Assembly (NCBI RefSeq): GCF_016907335.1
Contig: NZ_JAFBBT010000001.1
Coordinates: 1,054,001 to 1,118,000, forward strand
Reading direction: 5' to 3'
From: Curtobacterium herbarum
GTDB lineage: Bacteria > Actinomycetota > Actinomycetes > Actinomycetales > Microbacteriaceae
Length of the DNA: 64,000 nucleotides
The translations under genes and the position numbers were made by a program. Of the stretch, positions 1-8,274 are shown one piece after another. Positions within the stretch are counted from its first letter, which is position 1. Every line of letters begins with the position of its first letter. The notes beneath the pieces were generated by a model. It did no database searches and was not told the origin of the DNA. It saw only the letters and a list, made by a program, of their open reading frames with translations.

Positions 1-1
1 C

Positions 2-1537
2 GTCGACGCCTCGTTCGCCTTCCGGACCGAGGAACGCTCCGGTCGGCTCTTCGACGTCGAGACGGCCGGCGGCGGGATCCTCGACGTCGGCTGCTACCCG
101 GTCACCATGGCCGCGGCGATCGTCCAGGCCGCCACCGGGGTCGCCGTCGCCGAACCGGTCGAGCTGCACGCCGTCGGGACCCTCGGGCCGACCGGGGTGG
201 ACGAGTGGACCGTCGCCAGCGCGACGTACGCGACGGGCATCACCGCGAGCCTCCGCACCGGCGTCCAGGTCGAGGACACGAACGCCGTCGTGGTGCACGG
301 CACCCGCGGCACGATCACGCTCCGCGACCCCTGGACCATCGGCGGCGACCCCGTCATCGCGGTCCGCACCGTCGACGCCGCACCGACCGAGACGTCCTTC
401 GCCGGTGCCGCCCCCTACGGGCTCGAGGCCGACGCCACCATCGACGCACTCCGTGCCGGCCGGGTCGACGCGCCGCAGATGACCACCGACGAGAGCCTGG
501 CCGCGGCCCGCACGCTCGACCGCTGGCGCGCCGCGATCGGCCTGCGCTACCCGTTCGAGGCCGAGACCGCCGACATCCCCACGGTCAGCGGCCGCCCGCT
601 CACCGTCGCGTCGGACGCCCCGATGGCCTACGGCCGACTGCCCGGTATCGACAAGCGCGTCTCCCGTCTCGTGATGGGTGTCGACAACCAGCCCGACCTG
701 GCCCACGCCAGCGCGATCTTCGACCACTTCGTGGAGCAGGGCGGCACCGTCTTCGACACGGGCTACATCTACGGCGGCGGCGTGCTCGAGGGCCGACTCG
801 GTGCCTGGATCCGGAACCGCGGCATCCGCGAGGACGTGGTCGTCATCACCAAGGGCGCCCACACGCCGTACTGCGACCCGGAGTCGCTCACCCGCCAGCT
901 GCTCGAGAGCCTGGAACGCCAGGGCACCGACTACGCGGACGTCTACATGATGCACCGGGACAACCCGGACATCCCGGTCGGGGAGTTCGTCGACGTCCTC
1001 GACGAGCACCGCCGAGCCGGGCGCATCCGGGTCTTCGGCGGGTCGAACTGGACCCCCGCCCGCTTCGACGAGGCGAACGCCTGGGCCGCGGCGAACGGCA
1101 AGCACGGGTTCGAGGTGCTCAGCAACCACTTCGGGCTCGCCGAGGCCCTCGACGTCCCCTGGGCCGGCTGCGAACACGTCACCGACGCCGCCTCGAAGCA
1201 GTGGCTCGAGGAGCGCCAGGTCCCGCTGCTGCCCTGGTCGTCGCAGGCCCGCGGGTTCTTCACCGGCCGGGCCCGTCCGGACGACACCAGCGACGCCGAG
1301 CTCGTCCGCTGCTACTACTCGGACGCCAACTTCGAGCGCCTGCGCCGGGCCGAGGAGCTCGGCGCGCAGTACGGCGTCCCGGCCACCGCGATCGCCCTGG
1401 CCTACGTGCTGCACCAGCCGTTCCCGACGTTCCCGCTGTTCGGCCCGCGGACCATCGCCGAGGCCCGCTCGTCGATGCTCGGGCTGACCGTCGACCTCAC
1501 GCCCGAGCAGGTGGCATGGCTCGACCTCCGCAGCTGA
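2..1537 (+). CDS. Gfo/Idh/MocA oxidoreductase - aldo/keto reductase fusion (5' end cut by window)
   Basis: Open from the left edge, so the Rossmann NAD(P)-binding half is outside the window. The first 200 or so residues match the C-terminal half of Gfo/Idh/MocA dehydrogenases (GGGILDVGCYPV near the start). From about residue 210 to the stop there is a complete aldo/keto reductase barrel. Its catalytic tetrad can be assigned: Asp and Tyr in FDTGYIYG, Lys in VVITKG, His in YMMHRD. A two-enzyme fusion is implied, probably acting on one sugar or cyclitol route by successive NAD(P)-dependent steps; the substrate cannot be read. The stop lies inside the start of the next gene (LacI), so the two are probably co-translated. 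Confidence 0.85.
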   Translation, partial: VDASFAFRTEERSGRLFDVETAGGGILDVGCYPVTMAAAIVQAATGVAVAEPVELHAVGTLGPTGVDEWTVASATYATGITASLRTGVQVEDTNAVVVHGTRGTITLRDPWTIGGDPVIAVRTVDAAPTETSFAGAAPYGLEADATIDALRAGRVDAPQMTTDESLAAARTLDRWRAAIGLRYPFEAETADIPTVSGRPLTVASDAPMAYGRLPGIDKRVSRLVMGVDNQPDLAHASAIFDHFVEQGGTVFDTGYIYGGGVLEGRLGAWIRNRGIREDVVVITKGAHTPYCDPESLTRQLLESLERQGTDYADVYMMHRDNPDIPVGEFVDVLDEHRRAGRIRVFGGSNWTPARFDEANAWAAANGKHGFEVLSNHFGLAEALDVPWAGCEHVTDAASKQWLEERQVPLLPWSSQARGFFTGRARPDDTSDAELVRCYYSDANFERLRRAEELGAQYGVPATAIALAYVLHQPFPTFPLFGPRTIAEARSSMLGLTVDLTPEQVAWLDLRS

Positions 1538-2532
1538 CCGGCACCGGCGGCCGCGCGACGATCCTCGACGTCGCCGCGGCCGCCGGGGTCTCCCGGCAGA
1601 CCGTGACCCGCGCGGTGAACGGGCTGCCGGGGATCAGCACGGCCACGAAGGAGCGCGTCCTCGCCGCCGCTGCGGCACTCGACTACCGGCCCTCCCGCTT
1701 CGGTCGGGGGCTCGTGTCCGGCGGCGCGCACCAGCTCGGGCTGCTGGTCGACGACCTGCGGAACCCGTACTCGCCCGAACTCGCTGCGGCGGTCCTCCGG
1801 CTGGCGGCCGCGCGCGGGTGGAACGTGCTGCTCGCCGACGTCGGGCTGGCGGGTGACTCGGACCGGTCGGTGCAGGACCTCGGCGCCCAGAGTGACGTCG
1901 TCATCGGCTACCTCGGGGCGCGCGCACCGGAGTGGATCGAGCGACTCGGCTCGGTGCCGGTCGTGGAGCTCGACCCGCACGGTGTCCCCGCCCGCGGTGC
2001 CGTCCGGCTCGACCCGACGGACGCGGTGGAGGCCCTCGCCGACCACCTGGTGGCGGTCGGCGTGAAGCACCCGCTCGTCCTCGACGCGCCCGCGAGCGCA
2101 CCGGGGGAGCCGAGCACCCGCGGCGCCCTCCTGCTCGACGCGCTCCGCCGCCGCGGGTACCTGCCCGAGCACGTCCACGCCCAGGCCGCCTCGGCCGACG
2201 CCGGTGCCGCGGGCACGACCGCGGCACTCGAGCGTCACGCCCGGCTCGACGCCGTCGTCGCGTTCAACGACGTGATGGCGCTCGGTGCGCTCGCCGCCTG
2301 CCGTCGTGCCGGCGCCGAGGTCCCGGACCGCGTCCGCGTGGTCGGCATCGACGGGCTGACGCTCGGCACGCTCGTCGCACCGACGCTCACCACGCTCGCG
2401 GTCGACCTCGACGAGGTGGCCCGCCACGCGGTCGACCTGGCGCTCGGCATGCTGGACGGCGCACTGCCACGGTCCGGCCCGTCGGTCGAGCGGGTGGTCC
2501 GCCACCGGCTGGTGGTGCGCGAGTCGGCCTGA
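1516..2532 (+). CDS. LacI-family transcriptional regulator
   Basis: 338 residues, the usual LacI length. A LacI helix-turn-helix sits at about residues 13-35 (ILDVAAAAGVSRQTVTRAVN), followed by the hinge region (LDYRPSRFGRGL) and a periplasmic-binding-protein-like effector domain ending in a VVRHRLVVRES strand. The ATG at 1516 lies 22 nt inside the upstream oxidoreductase gene, so translation is probably coupled. LacI proteins of this type repress or activate carbohydrate genes on binding a sugar; the likely target is the fused oxidoreductase transcript just upstream. The operator would lie outside the window. Confidence 0.88.
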   Translation: MARPPQLTGTGGRATILDVAAAAGVSRQTVTRAVNGLPGISTATKERVLAAAAALDYRPSRFGRGLVSGGAHQLGLLVDDLRNPYSPELAAAVLRLAAARGWNVLLADVGLAGDSDRSVQDLGAQSDVVIGYLGARAPEWIERLGSVPVVELDPHGVPARGAVRLDPTDAVEALADHLVAVGVKHPLVLDAPASAPGEPSTRGALLLDALRRRGYLPEHVHAQAASADAGAAGTTAALERHARLDAVVAFNDVMALGALAACRRAGAEVPDRVRVVGIDGLTLGTLVAPTLTTLAVDLDEVARHAVDLALGMLDGALPRSGPSVERVVRHRLVVRESA

Positions 2533-2552
2533 CCGGCGCACGGCCCGACGAC

Positions 2553-2599
2553 CGGTCCTCGCTCCGCCTGACGGCCGGTCCTCGGATCGCCTGACGGCC
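2553..2599. repeat. Imperfect tandem repeat, two copies of about 24 bp
   Basis: Two copies of a GGTCCTCGnnnCGCCTGACGGCC unit (2553-2575 and 2577-2599) lie just after the LacI stop. No gene is visible in 2533-2813; it holds this repeat, a hairpin and the promoter of the MFS gene. Confidence 0.6.
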
Positions 2600-2622
2600 C
2601 GATCCCGAGACCGGCCGACCGC

Positions 2623-2666
2623 CGGACGGGAGGCACGGGGCGGCCCCGACCCGCGCCTCCCGTCCG
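2623..2666. terminator. Hairpin with CGGACGGGAGGC / GCCTCCCGTCCG arms
   Basis: Perfect 12-bp arms around a 20-nt loop that itself contains GGGGCGGCCCC. It follows the LacI gene and carries the GACGGGAGGC core shared by five other hairpins in this window. It is probably a terminator, though no run of T follows it. Confidence 0.6.
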
Positions 2667-2671
2667 CCATT

Positions 2672-2709
2672 GGTTGCAGTTGCAACCACCACCGTCCGGA
2701 CGGTACACT
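2672..2709 (+). promoter_or_regulatory. Promoter and palindromic operator of the MFS transporter gene
   Basis: A perfect inverted repeat GGTTGCA-GT-TGCAACC spans 2672-2687. Its right half contains a -35-like TTGCAA (2680-2685), 18 nt before a -10 TACACT (2704-2709). A repressor bound there would block RNA polymerase. A second small palindrome, CGTCCGGACG, lies between the two boxes. Which regulator binds is unknown; no TetR gene adjoins, although efflux genes of this class are often controlled that way. Confidence 0.65.
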
Positions 2710-2813
2710 AACGGAACCCTGACGGGGCGCGTGACGACTTCCGCGTCCCGTCTCGTCTGCGCTCAGCCCCTCGCGGCCGACGGCGCGACACGCTCGAAGT
2801 CCTGGAGTCCGCC

Positions 2814-4337
2814 ATGTCCGCCCTGCTCACCAGCCCCGTCGCCACCCGGATCACCGCCAGCCGTGGCTCCCGGTTCGCCGCGCTCGCGGTGCTCATGCTG
2901 CCGGTGCTGCTCATCTCGGTCGACAACACCGTCCTGAGCTTCGCGCTGCCCTCGATCTCGCGCGCCCTGCACCCCGACGCCACCACCCAGCTCTGGATGG
3001 TCGACGCGTACCCGCTCGTCCTCGCCGGCCTGCTCGTCGTGATGGGCAGCATCGGGGACCGCATCGGCCGGCGTCGGATCCTGGTCATCGGCGCGACCGG
3101 GTTCGCGCTGCTGTCCGCCGCGGCCGCCTTCGCCACCGAGGCCTGGATGCTCGTCGCGGCCCGCCTCGTGATGGGTGTCTTCGGGGCGATGCTCATGCCC
3201 GCGACGCTGTCGATCATCCGCAACGTGTTCCCCGACGCCGGTGAACGGCGCCTGGCACTCGCGGTCTGGTCGACGATGTTCGCCGCCGGCAACGCCCTCG
3301 GCCCGCTGGTCGGCGGCGTCCTACTCGCCCACTTCCACTGGGGCAGCGTCTTCCTCGTCGCGGTGCCGATCCTCGTCGTGATGCTCGTCGCCGTGCCGTT
3401 CTGCGTGCCGGAGTCCCGCGACCCGGAGCCCGGGCCCGTCGACGTCCCGAGCATGCTGCTGTCCCTCGGTGCCCTCGCCCCCACGGTCTGGGCGATCAAG
3501 TCCCTCGTCCACCCGGAGGAGCGCGGCCTCGCGATCGCGATGGTCGCCGTCGGGGTGCTCTGCGGCATCGCGTTCGTCCGCCGCCAGCTGCGCTCCCGCA
3601 CGCCGATGCTCGACATGCGCCTGTTCCGCAGCACCGCCTTCACCGGCAGCGTGCTGATGAACATGGCCGCGATGTTCTCGCTCACCGGGTTCCTGTTCTT
3701 CATCGCCCAGCACCTGCAGCTCGTCGCCGGCCTCGACCCGTTCGCCAGCGGTGTGGTGCTCATCCCCGGTGCGGTCCTGACGATCATCGCCGGCCTCGCC
3801 GTCGTGCCGGTCGTCGCCCGGGTCGCACCGCGCTGGGTCGTGTCCGTGTCGCTGCTCTTCTCGGCCGCCGCGTACGCCCTCGTCGCCGTGCTCGGCCACC
3901 ACGCCTCGATCGCCGCGCTGGCGTTCGCGTTCGTGCTGCTCGGCATCGGCATCGGCGCGTCCGAGACGGTCACGAACGACCTCATCATCTCGACCGCTCC
4001 GGCCCACAAGTCCGGTGCCGCCTCGGCGATCTCGGAGACCGCGTACGAGATCGGTGCCGTCCTCGGCACCGCCGTGCTCGGGACGATCCTGGCCACGGCC
4101 TACCGAGCGCACGTCGTCGTCCCGGACGGGCTGTCCTCGACGGCGCACACCGCCGCGGGGGAGACCCTCGGCGGTGCCGTCACCGCGGCGACGCAGCTCG
4201 GCGGGTCGGCGGGTCAGGCGCTCCTGGAGTCCGCGCGTGCCGCGTTCGACTCCGGGGTCACGACGACGGCGGGTGTCGCGGCGGCGCTCATGGTCGTCGC
4301 GGCGGCGGGTGCCGTCGTGATGTTGCGGCGGCGCTGA
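2814..4337 (+). CDS. MFS drug transporter, DHA2 (EmrB/QacA) type
   Basis: 507 residues with a run of hydrophobic segments fitting the 14-helix DHA2 layout. Family motifs: motif C-type VDNTVLSFALP in helix 1, the loop motif GSIGDRIGRRRILVIG after helix 2, and LGPLVGG in helix 5. These proton-coupled antiporters export lipophilic or cationic toxic compounds. The start has a GGAG 7 nt upstream. The gene stands alone with its own operator-bearing promoter, which suggests substrate-inducible expression. The actual substrate is not readable. Confidence 0.9.
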   Translation: MSALLTSPVATRITASRGSRFAALAVLMLPVLLISVDNTVLSFALPSISRALHPDATTQLWMVDAYPLVLAGLLVVMGSIGDRIGRRRILVIGATGFALLSAAAAFATEAWMLVAARLVMGVFGAMLMPATLSIIRNVFPDAGERRLALAVWSTMFAAGNALGPLVGGVLLAHFHWGSVFLVAVPILVVMLVAVPFCVPESRDPEPGPVDVPSMLLSLGALAPTVWAIKSLVHPEERGLAIAMVAVGVLCGIAFVRRQLRSRTPMLDMRLFRSTAFTGSVLMNMAAMFSLTGFLFFIAQHLQLVAGLDPFASGVVLIPGAVLTIIAGLAVVPVVARVAPRWVVSVSLLFSAAAYALVAVLGHHASIAALAFAFVLLGIGIGASETVTNDLIISTAPAHKSGAASAISETAYEIGAVLGTAVLGTILATAYRAHVVVPDGLSSTAHTAAGETLGGAVTAATQLGGSAGQALLESARAAFDSGVTTTAGVAAALMVVAAAGAVVMLRRR

Positions 4338-4471
4338 CCCCGAGTGGACCCGCTGACCCGGGCGCTGCGGCGGCAGTGCTGCGGGCCCCGCGGGAGCCGT
4401 GCGGCGGGCACCGCGAGCGCCGCGCCGCCGGCACCACGGCACGCCCGGAGGTGCACCGATCCTGTGAATCG

Positions 4472-4502
4472 TGGACCGGCACCCGGTCCCAGGTCCTACG
4501 TT
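4472..4502 (+). promoter_or_regulatory. Possible promoter of the flavin reductase gene
   Basis: TGGACC (4472-4477) and TACGTT (4497-4502) are 19 nt apart, about 60 nt before the chosen ATG. Nothing else is recognised in 4338-4560. Confidence 0.35.
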
Positions 4503-4560
4503 GGGAGGTGGCCGCGACGACCGCGGCCGCACCCACGAACGAGGAACGACCACGACTGAC

Positions 4561-5127
4561 ATGCCCGACGCCGCCCCGGTCGACGTCCCCCAGCCCGGCA
4601 CCCCTGCCGTCCCGCCCACGGTCGACGCCAGCACGGCCGACATCGCCGCCGCGTACAAGGAGGCCTTCCGGGGCCACCCCGCCGGCGTCGCCGTGATCAC
4701 CGCCGAGGGCCCGGACGGCCCCACCGGTCTCACCGCGTCGAGCGTCGCCTCGGTCGCGGTCGACCCGCCCGTCCTGGTGTTCTCGCTGTCCACCAACTCC
4801 GGGTCCGCCGGCGTCGTCCTCGGCGCGCCGACCTTCGTCGTGCACCTGATGGACGCCCGCGGTGTCGCCCTCGCCAAGCGCTTCGCCTCCACCGGCAGCC
4901 CCGCCGCCGACGACCCGATCTGGGGACGCCTGCCCTCGGGTGACCGGTACCTGCCCGACGCCGCCAGCGCCCTGCGCTGCCGACCGCTCTCGACCACGCC
5001 CATCGGCAGCTCGACCGTCGTCGTCGCCGAGGTGCTCGACATCGTCGTCGGGCTCGACCGGGGCGAGCCGCTGGTCTACCACAACCGGGAATTCCACTCC
5101 CTGACCGATCGTTCCCGGCTCTCGTGA
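4561..5127 (+). CDS. Flavin reductase family protein
   Basis: 188 residues from the ATG at 4561; a GTG at 4471 is in frame but has no ribosome site and would add an unlikely tail. The core (YKEAFRGHPAGVAVITAEG, then GLTASSVASVAVDPPVLVFS) is the FMN-binding split-barrel fold of HpaC/ActVB-type reductases. These reduce FMN or FAD with NAD(P)H for a partner monooxygenase. No monooxygenase gene adjoins. Superoxide dismutase follows after 45 nt, which may be a common transcript; that pairing would make sense because free reduced flavin makes superoxide. Confidence 0.85.
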   Translation: MPDAAPVDVPQPGTPAVPPTVDASTADIAAAYKEAFRGHPAGVAVITAEGPDGPTGLTASSVASVAVDPPVLVFSLSTNSGSAGVVLGAPTFVVHLMDARGVALAKRFASTGSPAADDPIWGRLPSGDRYLPDAASALRCRPLSTTPIGSSTVVVAEVLDIVVGLDRGEPLVYHNREFHSLTDRSRLS

Positions 5128-5172
5128 GCCGCGGAGCCCCGCACCCCACACCACCGATCGAAAGGACCGCCC

Positions 5173-5787
5173 ATGGCTGAGTACACCCTGCCCGAGCTCC
5201 CGTACGACTACGCCGCCCTCGAGCCGCACATCAGCGGCAAGATCATGCAGCTGCACCACGACAAGCACCACCAGGCGTACGTCACCGGTGCCAACACCGC
5301 CCTGCAGCAGCTCGGCGAGGCCCGCGAGTCCGGCAACTTCGGTGCGATCAACAAGCTCGAGAAGGACCTCGCGTTCCACCTCGGTGGCCACGTGAACCAC
5401 TCGATCTTCTGGACCAACCTCGGCCCGGACACCAAGGTCCCCGAGGGCGAGCTCGCCGCGGCCATCGACGAGTTCTTCGGCTCGTTCGAGAAGTTCCAGG
5501 CCCAGTTCGCCGCGGTCGCCAACGGCATCCAGGGCTCCGGCTGGTCCGTCCTGGCCTGGGACGTCGTGGGCCAGAAGCTCACCACCTTCCAGCTGTTCGA
5601 CCAGCAGGGCAACATCCCGTTCGGTCTCGTCCCGATCTTCATGCTCGACATGTGGGAGCACGCCTTCTACCTCGACTACCTCAACGTCAAGGCGGACTAC
5701 GTCAAGGCCGTGTGGAACATCGTCGACTGGGAGAACGTCGCCGCGCGTTTCGAGAACGCCAAGTCGCAGAGCTTCGTCACGCTCTGA
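5173..5787 (+). CDS. sodA: Superoxide dismutase, Mn/Fe family (probably Mn)
   Basis: 204 residues, full length. Metal ligands: first His in MQLHHDKHH (residue 28), His in HVNHSIFW, and Asp and His in LDMWEHAFY. The Gly before the second ligand (GGHVNHS) and the Gln in FDQQGNIP are the pattern of manganese enzymes. It converts superoxide to oxygen and hydrogen peroxide in the cytoplasm. A good ribosome site (AAAGGA) precedes the ATG. A strong hairpin follows at 5828-5865. Confidence 0.97.
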   Translation: MAEYTLPELPYDYAALEPHISGKIMQLHHDKHHQAYVTGANTALQQLGEARESGNFGAINKLEKDLAFHLGGHVNHSIFWTNLGPDTKVPEGELAAAIDEFFGSFEKFQAQFAAVANGIQGSGWSVLAWDVVGQKLTTFQLFDQQGNIPFGLVPIFMLDMWEHAFYLDYLNVKADYVKAVWNIVDWENVAARFENAKSQSFVTL

Positions 5788-5827
5788 GCGTCCCTGACGC
5801 GGGTCGCTGAGGCGACCACCTGACGGA

Positions 5828-5865
5828 ACGGGAGGCCCGGTACCAGTCGGTACCGGGCCTCCCGT
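5828..5865. terminator. Bidirectional terminator hairpin after sodA
   Basis: Perfect 17-bp arms (ACGGGAGGCCCGGTACC and its complement) with an AGTC loop, between convergent sodA and tetR. It carries the shared GGGAGGC core, and CGTGGTGCGG follows at 5871-5880, a flank also found beside other members of this hairpin family. Confidence 0.8.
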
Positions 5866-5945
5866 CGTTCCGTGGTGCGGTCGTGTCGTTTCGTGTCGTG
5901 TCGTGCTGTGCCGTGCGGTGCCGCGAGCCGTCGTGCGGGCTGTCC

Positions 5946-5985
5946 CGCGGACCGCGGACCGCGGACCGCGGACCGCGGACCGCGG
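5946..5985. repeat. Tandem heptamer repeat (CGCGGAC)5
   Basis: Five perfect CGCGGAC units (5946-5980) plus a partial sixth. The array ends at the last base before the tetR stop codon (5986). Just upstream (5880-5925) is a CGTGTCGTGTCGTGCTGTGC-type simple repeat. Both look prone to slippage. Confidence 0.85.
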
Positions 5986-6567
5986 TCAGCGTGCGGCGAC
6001 GCCGGCGCCGACCTCGGCCGCGAGGCGCCGGGCGACCCCGCGGAGGACCACGTCGGTCTGGGCCACGTCGCCGTCGAGGACCGCGCCCCACTGCGCTCCC
6101 CGCGCCGCGAGGACGGCCGCCTGCGCCGCGCGGAGCGCCGTGGCGTCGTCGGCTCCGTGGGCGCGGCACCACGCGGCGAGAGCGTCCACGTGGGTGCGGT
6201 GCACCCGGCGGTGCCGCTCGTGGCCGGACAGGCACTCGACCGAGCCGAGCTCGAAGGTCAGGCGTGCCGCCAGGAAGCGCTCGGCGTCGTCGAGGCCACC
6301 GAACACCCGGACCAGGTGCTCGGCGAGTGACCGCTCGTCCGCGTCCGGGTCGAGGCAGACCGACACGACCGGACGGCTGAGGTGGTCGACGACGGCGTCG
6401 ATGAGGCCGTCGCGGGAGCCGAAGTGGTACACGATCGGGTACGCGCTCGTCCCGAGGACCCGTCCCAGGCTGCGGACGGAGACGTCCTCGACCCGGGTGT
6501 GGTGGAGGTGGTCCGTGACCTTGCAGACGATCGCGGGCTTGAGCGTCGGGTCCGGTTTGCGTGGCAT
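5986..6567 (-). CDS. TetR-family transcriptional regulator
   Basis: 193 residues. The N-terminal helix-turn-helix is clear: DVSVRSLGRVLGTSAYPIVY followed by HFGSRDGLIDAVVDHL, the usual TetR ending of the DNA-binding domain. The C-terminal half is an all-helical ligand domain with no family-specific signature. The ATG at 6567 has GGAAGAG upstream. An inverted repeat 55 nt upstream overlaps a -10-like box, consistent with autoregulation. It is convergent to sodA; the target genes are not evident. Confidence 0.85.
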   Translation of the reverse strand: MPRKPDPTLKPAIVCKVTDHLHHTRVEDVSVRSLGRVLGTSAYPIVYHFGSRDGLIDAVVDHLSRPVVSVCLDPDADERSLAEHLVRVFGGLDDAERFLAARLTFELGSVECLSGHERHRRVHRTHVDALAAWCRAHGADDATALRAAQAAVLAARGAQWGAVLDGDVAQTDVVLRGVARRLAAEVGAGVAAR

Positions 6568-6621
6568 GGTCTCTTCCGAAGGCGGTGGTTCGTGACGATG
6601 ACCGCCACGATGACCGAGCGG

Positions 6622-6637
6622 ACATGTCGCATGTTAC
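6622..6637 (-). promoter_or_regulatory. Candidate operator/promoter of the TetR gene
   Basis: Perfect inverted repeat ACATG-TCG-CATGT at 6622-6634, overlapping a minus-strand -10-like TAACAT (6632-6637). Confidence 0.5.
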
Positions 6638-6759
6638 CGGACGGTCCTGATGACTTCGTCACCGCTCGCCGCGGCACCGCTCGCGCAGGGCAGGCCGCCT
6701 CGTGCCCGCCGACTCGTGTCCGCCGACGCATGTCCGGCGGGCCGGTCCTCCGGTCGCGG

Positions 6760-8274
6760 TCAGGCGGGGGTCGGCTCCGCCCGCACGGTCAGCGTCTGCA
6801 CCAGGCCGACGGCCAGCGGCGCGAGGCGGATCTCGACGCGCAGGCGTCCGTGCTCCCCGGGCAGCCACCACCGCAGGTGCGTCGGGGTGGTCGACTCCTC
6901 GGCGACGGGGGCCGCGGCGAGGTCGGCACCGACCGCGGCGACCGCGGCCGCGAGGGCCGCACGCCGACGGTCCCAGGGGACGTCCATCGGCACGTTCGGC
7001 GTGCAGATCACCGCGGCCCGGTCGTCGTCCCAGTCGGCCAGGAGGCGCTGCACGGCACCCTGCGCCGCCCGCGTCTCCGGCAGCACCGCAGACGTCTGCG
7101 CCGACGTCTGCGCCGATGTCTGCACTGACGTCTGCGCTGACGTCTGGGCCCCGGCACCCGTCGACGTGCCGCCGGTCGACCGGACGTCGGCGAGGACCAG
7201 GTCGTGCGCCCGCGTGGCCGCCACCGAGACCTTCGCCTGCGTAGCGTTCTCGAAGGCGACGACACCGATGCCGGTCGACACCGACCAGCGCATGTGCGCC
7301 GAGAACCCCGGGTAGCCGCCGGAGTGCGACACGATCGACCCGACGACGGGGTCGTGCTCGACGAACAGCCCGAAGCCGTACCCGGTCGAGCGGGTCGACC
7401 CGGGCAGGGACTCGGGCGGCACCATCCGCATCGCCTGCTGCATGGCGCGGCGCTCGGCCGTGCCGAGGGGCCCGCGGGCGGCCGCGACGCGCTCCGGGAA
7501 CGGCGGCGTGGTGCCGTCGAAGGCCCCCGCGAGCCAGGACCCCCACCGGGCCAGGTCCCGCACGGTGGAGAAGAGCCCACCGATCGGCGAGAACGCCCCG
7601 GGACCGGGCGTGGTCAGGGCTTCCCACTCCGAGCCGTGTCGGCGGAACCCGGTGACGACGTGTCCGCGCGCGTCCGACGCGGCGAACACGGTGTCGTCGA
7701 GCCCGAGCGGACCCAGGACCCGTTCGTGGGCGACGGTGGTGAACGGCACACCGGCGACGACGGCGACCACCCGGCCGAGCAGCGCGTACCCGAGGTTCGA
7801 GTAGGCGAAGCGTGTGCCCGGCACCGAGTCGAAGAGCAGCCCGGCACGCAGGACGGCGTCGAGCTCGTCGTCGGAGATGCTCTCCTGCCGGTCACCCCAC
7901 GGGTCGTCGGTCGGGAAGCCCGCGGACATCGTCAGGAGCATCCGGACGGTGGGGACGGGGGAGTCCGCGGTCGGCAGGGCCACGGACCGGAACGCCGGCA
8001 CGAAGTCGGTGACCGGGGCGTCGAGCGAGAGCAGCCCGTCGCCGACGAGGCCCAGGAGCGTGGTCGCCGTGACGCTCTTCGTGCACGAGGCGATCCGGTA
8101 CACGGTGTCCGCGTCCGGCGCGCTGCCGTCCCCACGGTCGCCGGCGCCGCCGGAGGCGACGAGTCCGTCCCGGTCGAACACGCCCCAGACGCTGCTCGGG
8201 GCGATGCCGTCGGCGACGCGCTGCCGGTGCAGGGCGTCGACCGCGTCGATCACCGCGGCGGACGGCCGGGTCAT
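6760..8274 (-). CDS. Serine hydrolase, beta-lactamase / D-aminopeptidase family
   Basis: 504 residues. The class C beta-lactamase-like fold is shown by SCTK (Ser-x-x-Lys nucleophile motif, about residue 63), YSN (Tyr-x-Asn), and HSGGYPG in place of KTG. The ATG at 8274 overlaps the photolyase stop as ATGA, so it is the third gene of a marR-photolyase-hydrolase transcript. There is no signal peptide, so it is probably cytoplasmic and unlikely to be a resistance beta-lactamase. A linker of Ala/Val-Gln-Thr-Ser repeats separates the catalytic domain from a roughly 110-residue C-terminal domain resembling those appended to esterase-type members. Confidence 0.85.
   Translation of the reverse strand: MTRPSAAVIDAVDALHRQRVADGIAPSSVWGVFDRDGLVASGGAGDRGDGSAPDADTVYRIASCTKSVTATTLLGLVGDGLLSLDAPVTDFVPAFRSVALPTADSPVPTVRMLLTMSAGFPTDDPWGDRQESISDDELDAVLRAGLLFDSVPGTRFAYSNLGYALLGRVVAVVAGVPFTTVAHERVLGPLGLDDTVFAASDARGHVVTGFRRHGSEWEALTTPGPGAFSPIGGLFSTVRDLARWGSWLAGAFDGTTPPFPERVAAARGPLGTAERRAMQQAMRMVPPESLPGSTRSTGYGFGLFVEHDPVVGSIVSHSGGYPGFSAHMRWSVSTGIGVVAFENATQAKVSVAATRAHDLVLADVRSTGGTSTGAGAQTSAQTSVQTSAQTSAQTSAVLPETRAAQGAVQRLLADWDDDRAAVICTPNVPMDVPWDRRRAALAAAVAAVGADLAAAPVAEESTTPTHLRWWLPGEHGRLRVEIRLAPLAVGLVQTLTVRAEPTPA
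7091..7150. repeat. 12-bp coding tandem repeat (five units) in the hydrolase gene
   Basis: Five in-frame 12-bp units (consensus GACGTCTGCGCC on the plus strand) encode repeated Ala/Val-Gln-Thr-Ser on the minus strand. Unit length is a multiple of three, so copy changes would alter linker length without a frameshift. Confidence 0.9.

Noticed and set aside
205..1515. Reading-frame extension of the LacI gene back to 205
   Set aside because: It runs antiphase through the oxidoreductase and is Arg/Pro/Gly-rich, typical of an off-frame in GC-rich DNA. The LacI domain begins after the ATG at 1516.
6760..8274. Antibiotic-resistance beta-lactamase
   Set aside because: No signal peptide, KTG replaced by HSGG, and an extra C-terminal domain; it fits esterase/peptidase-like members.
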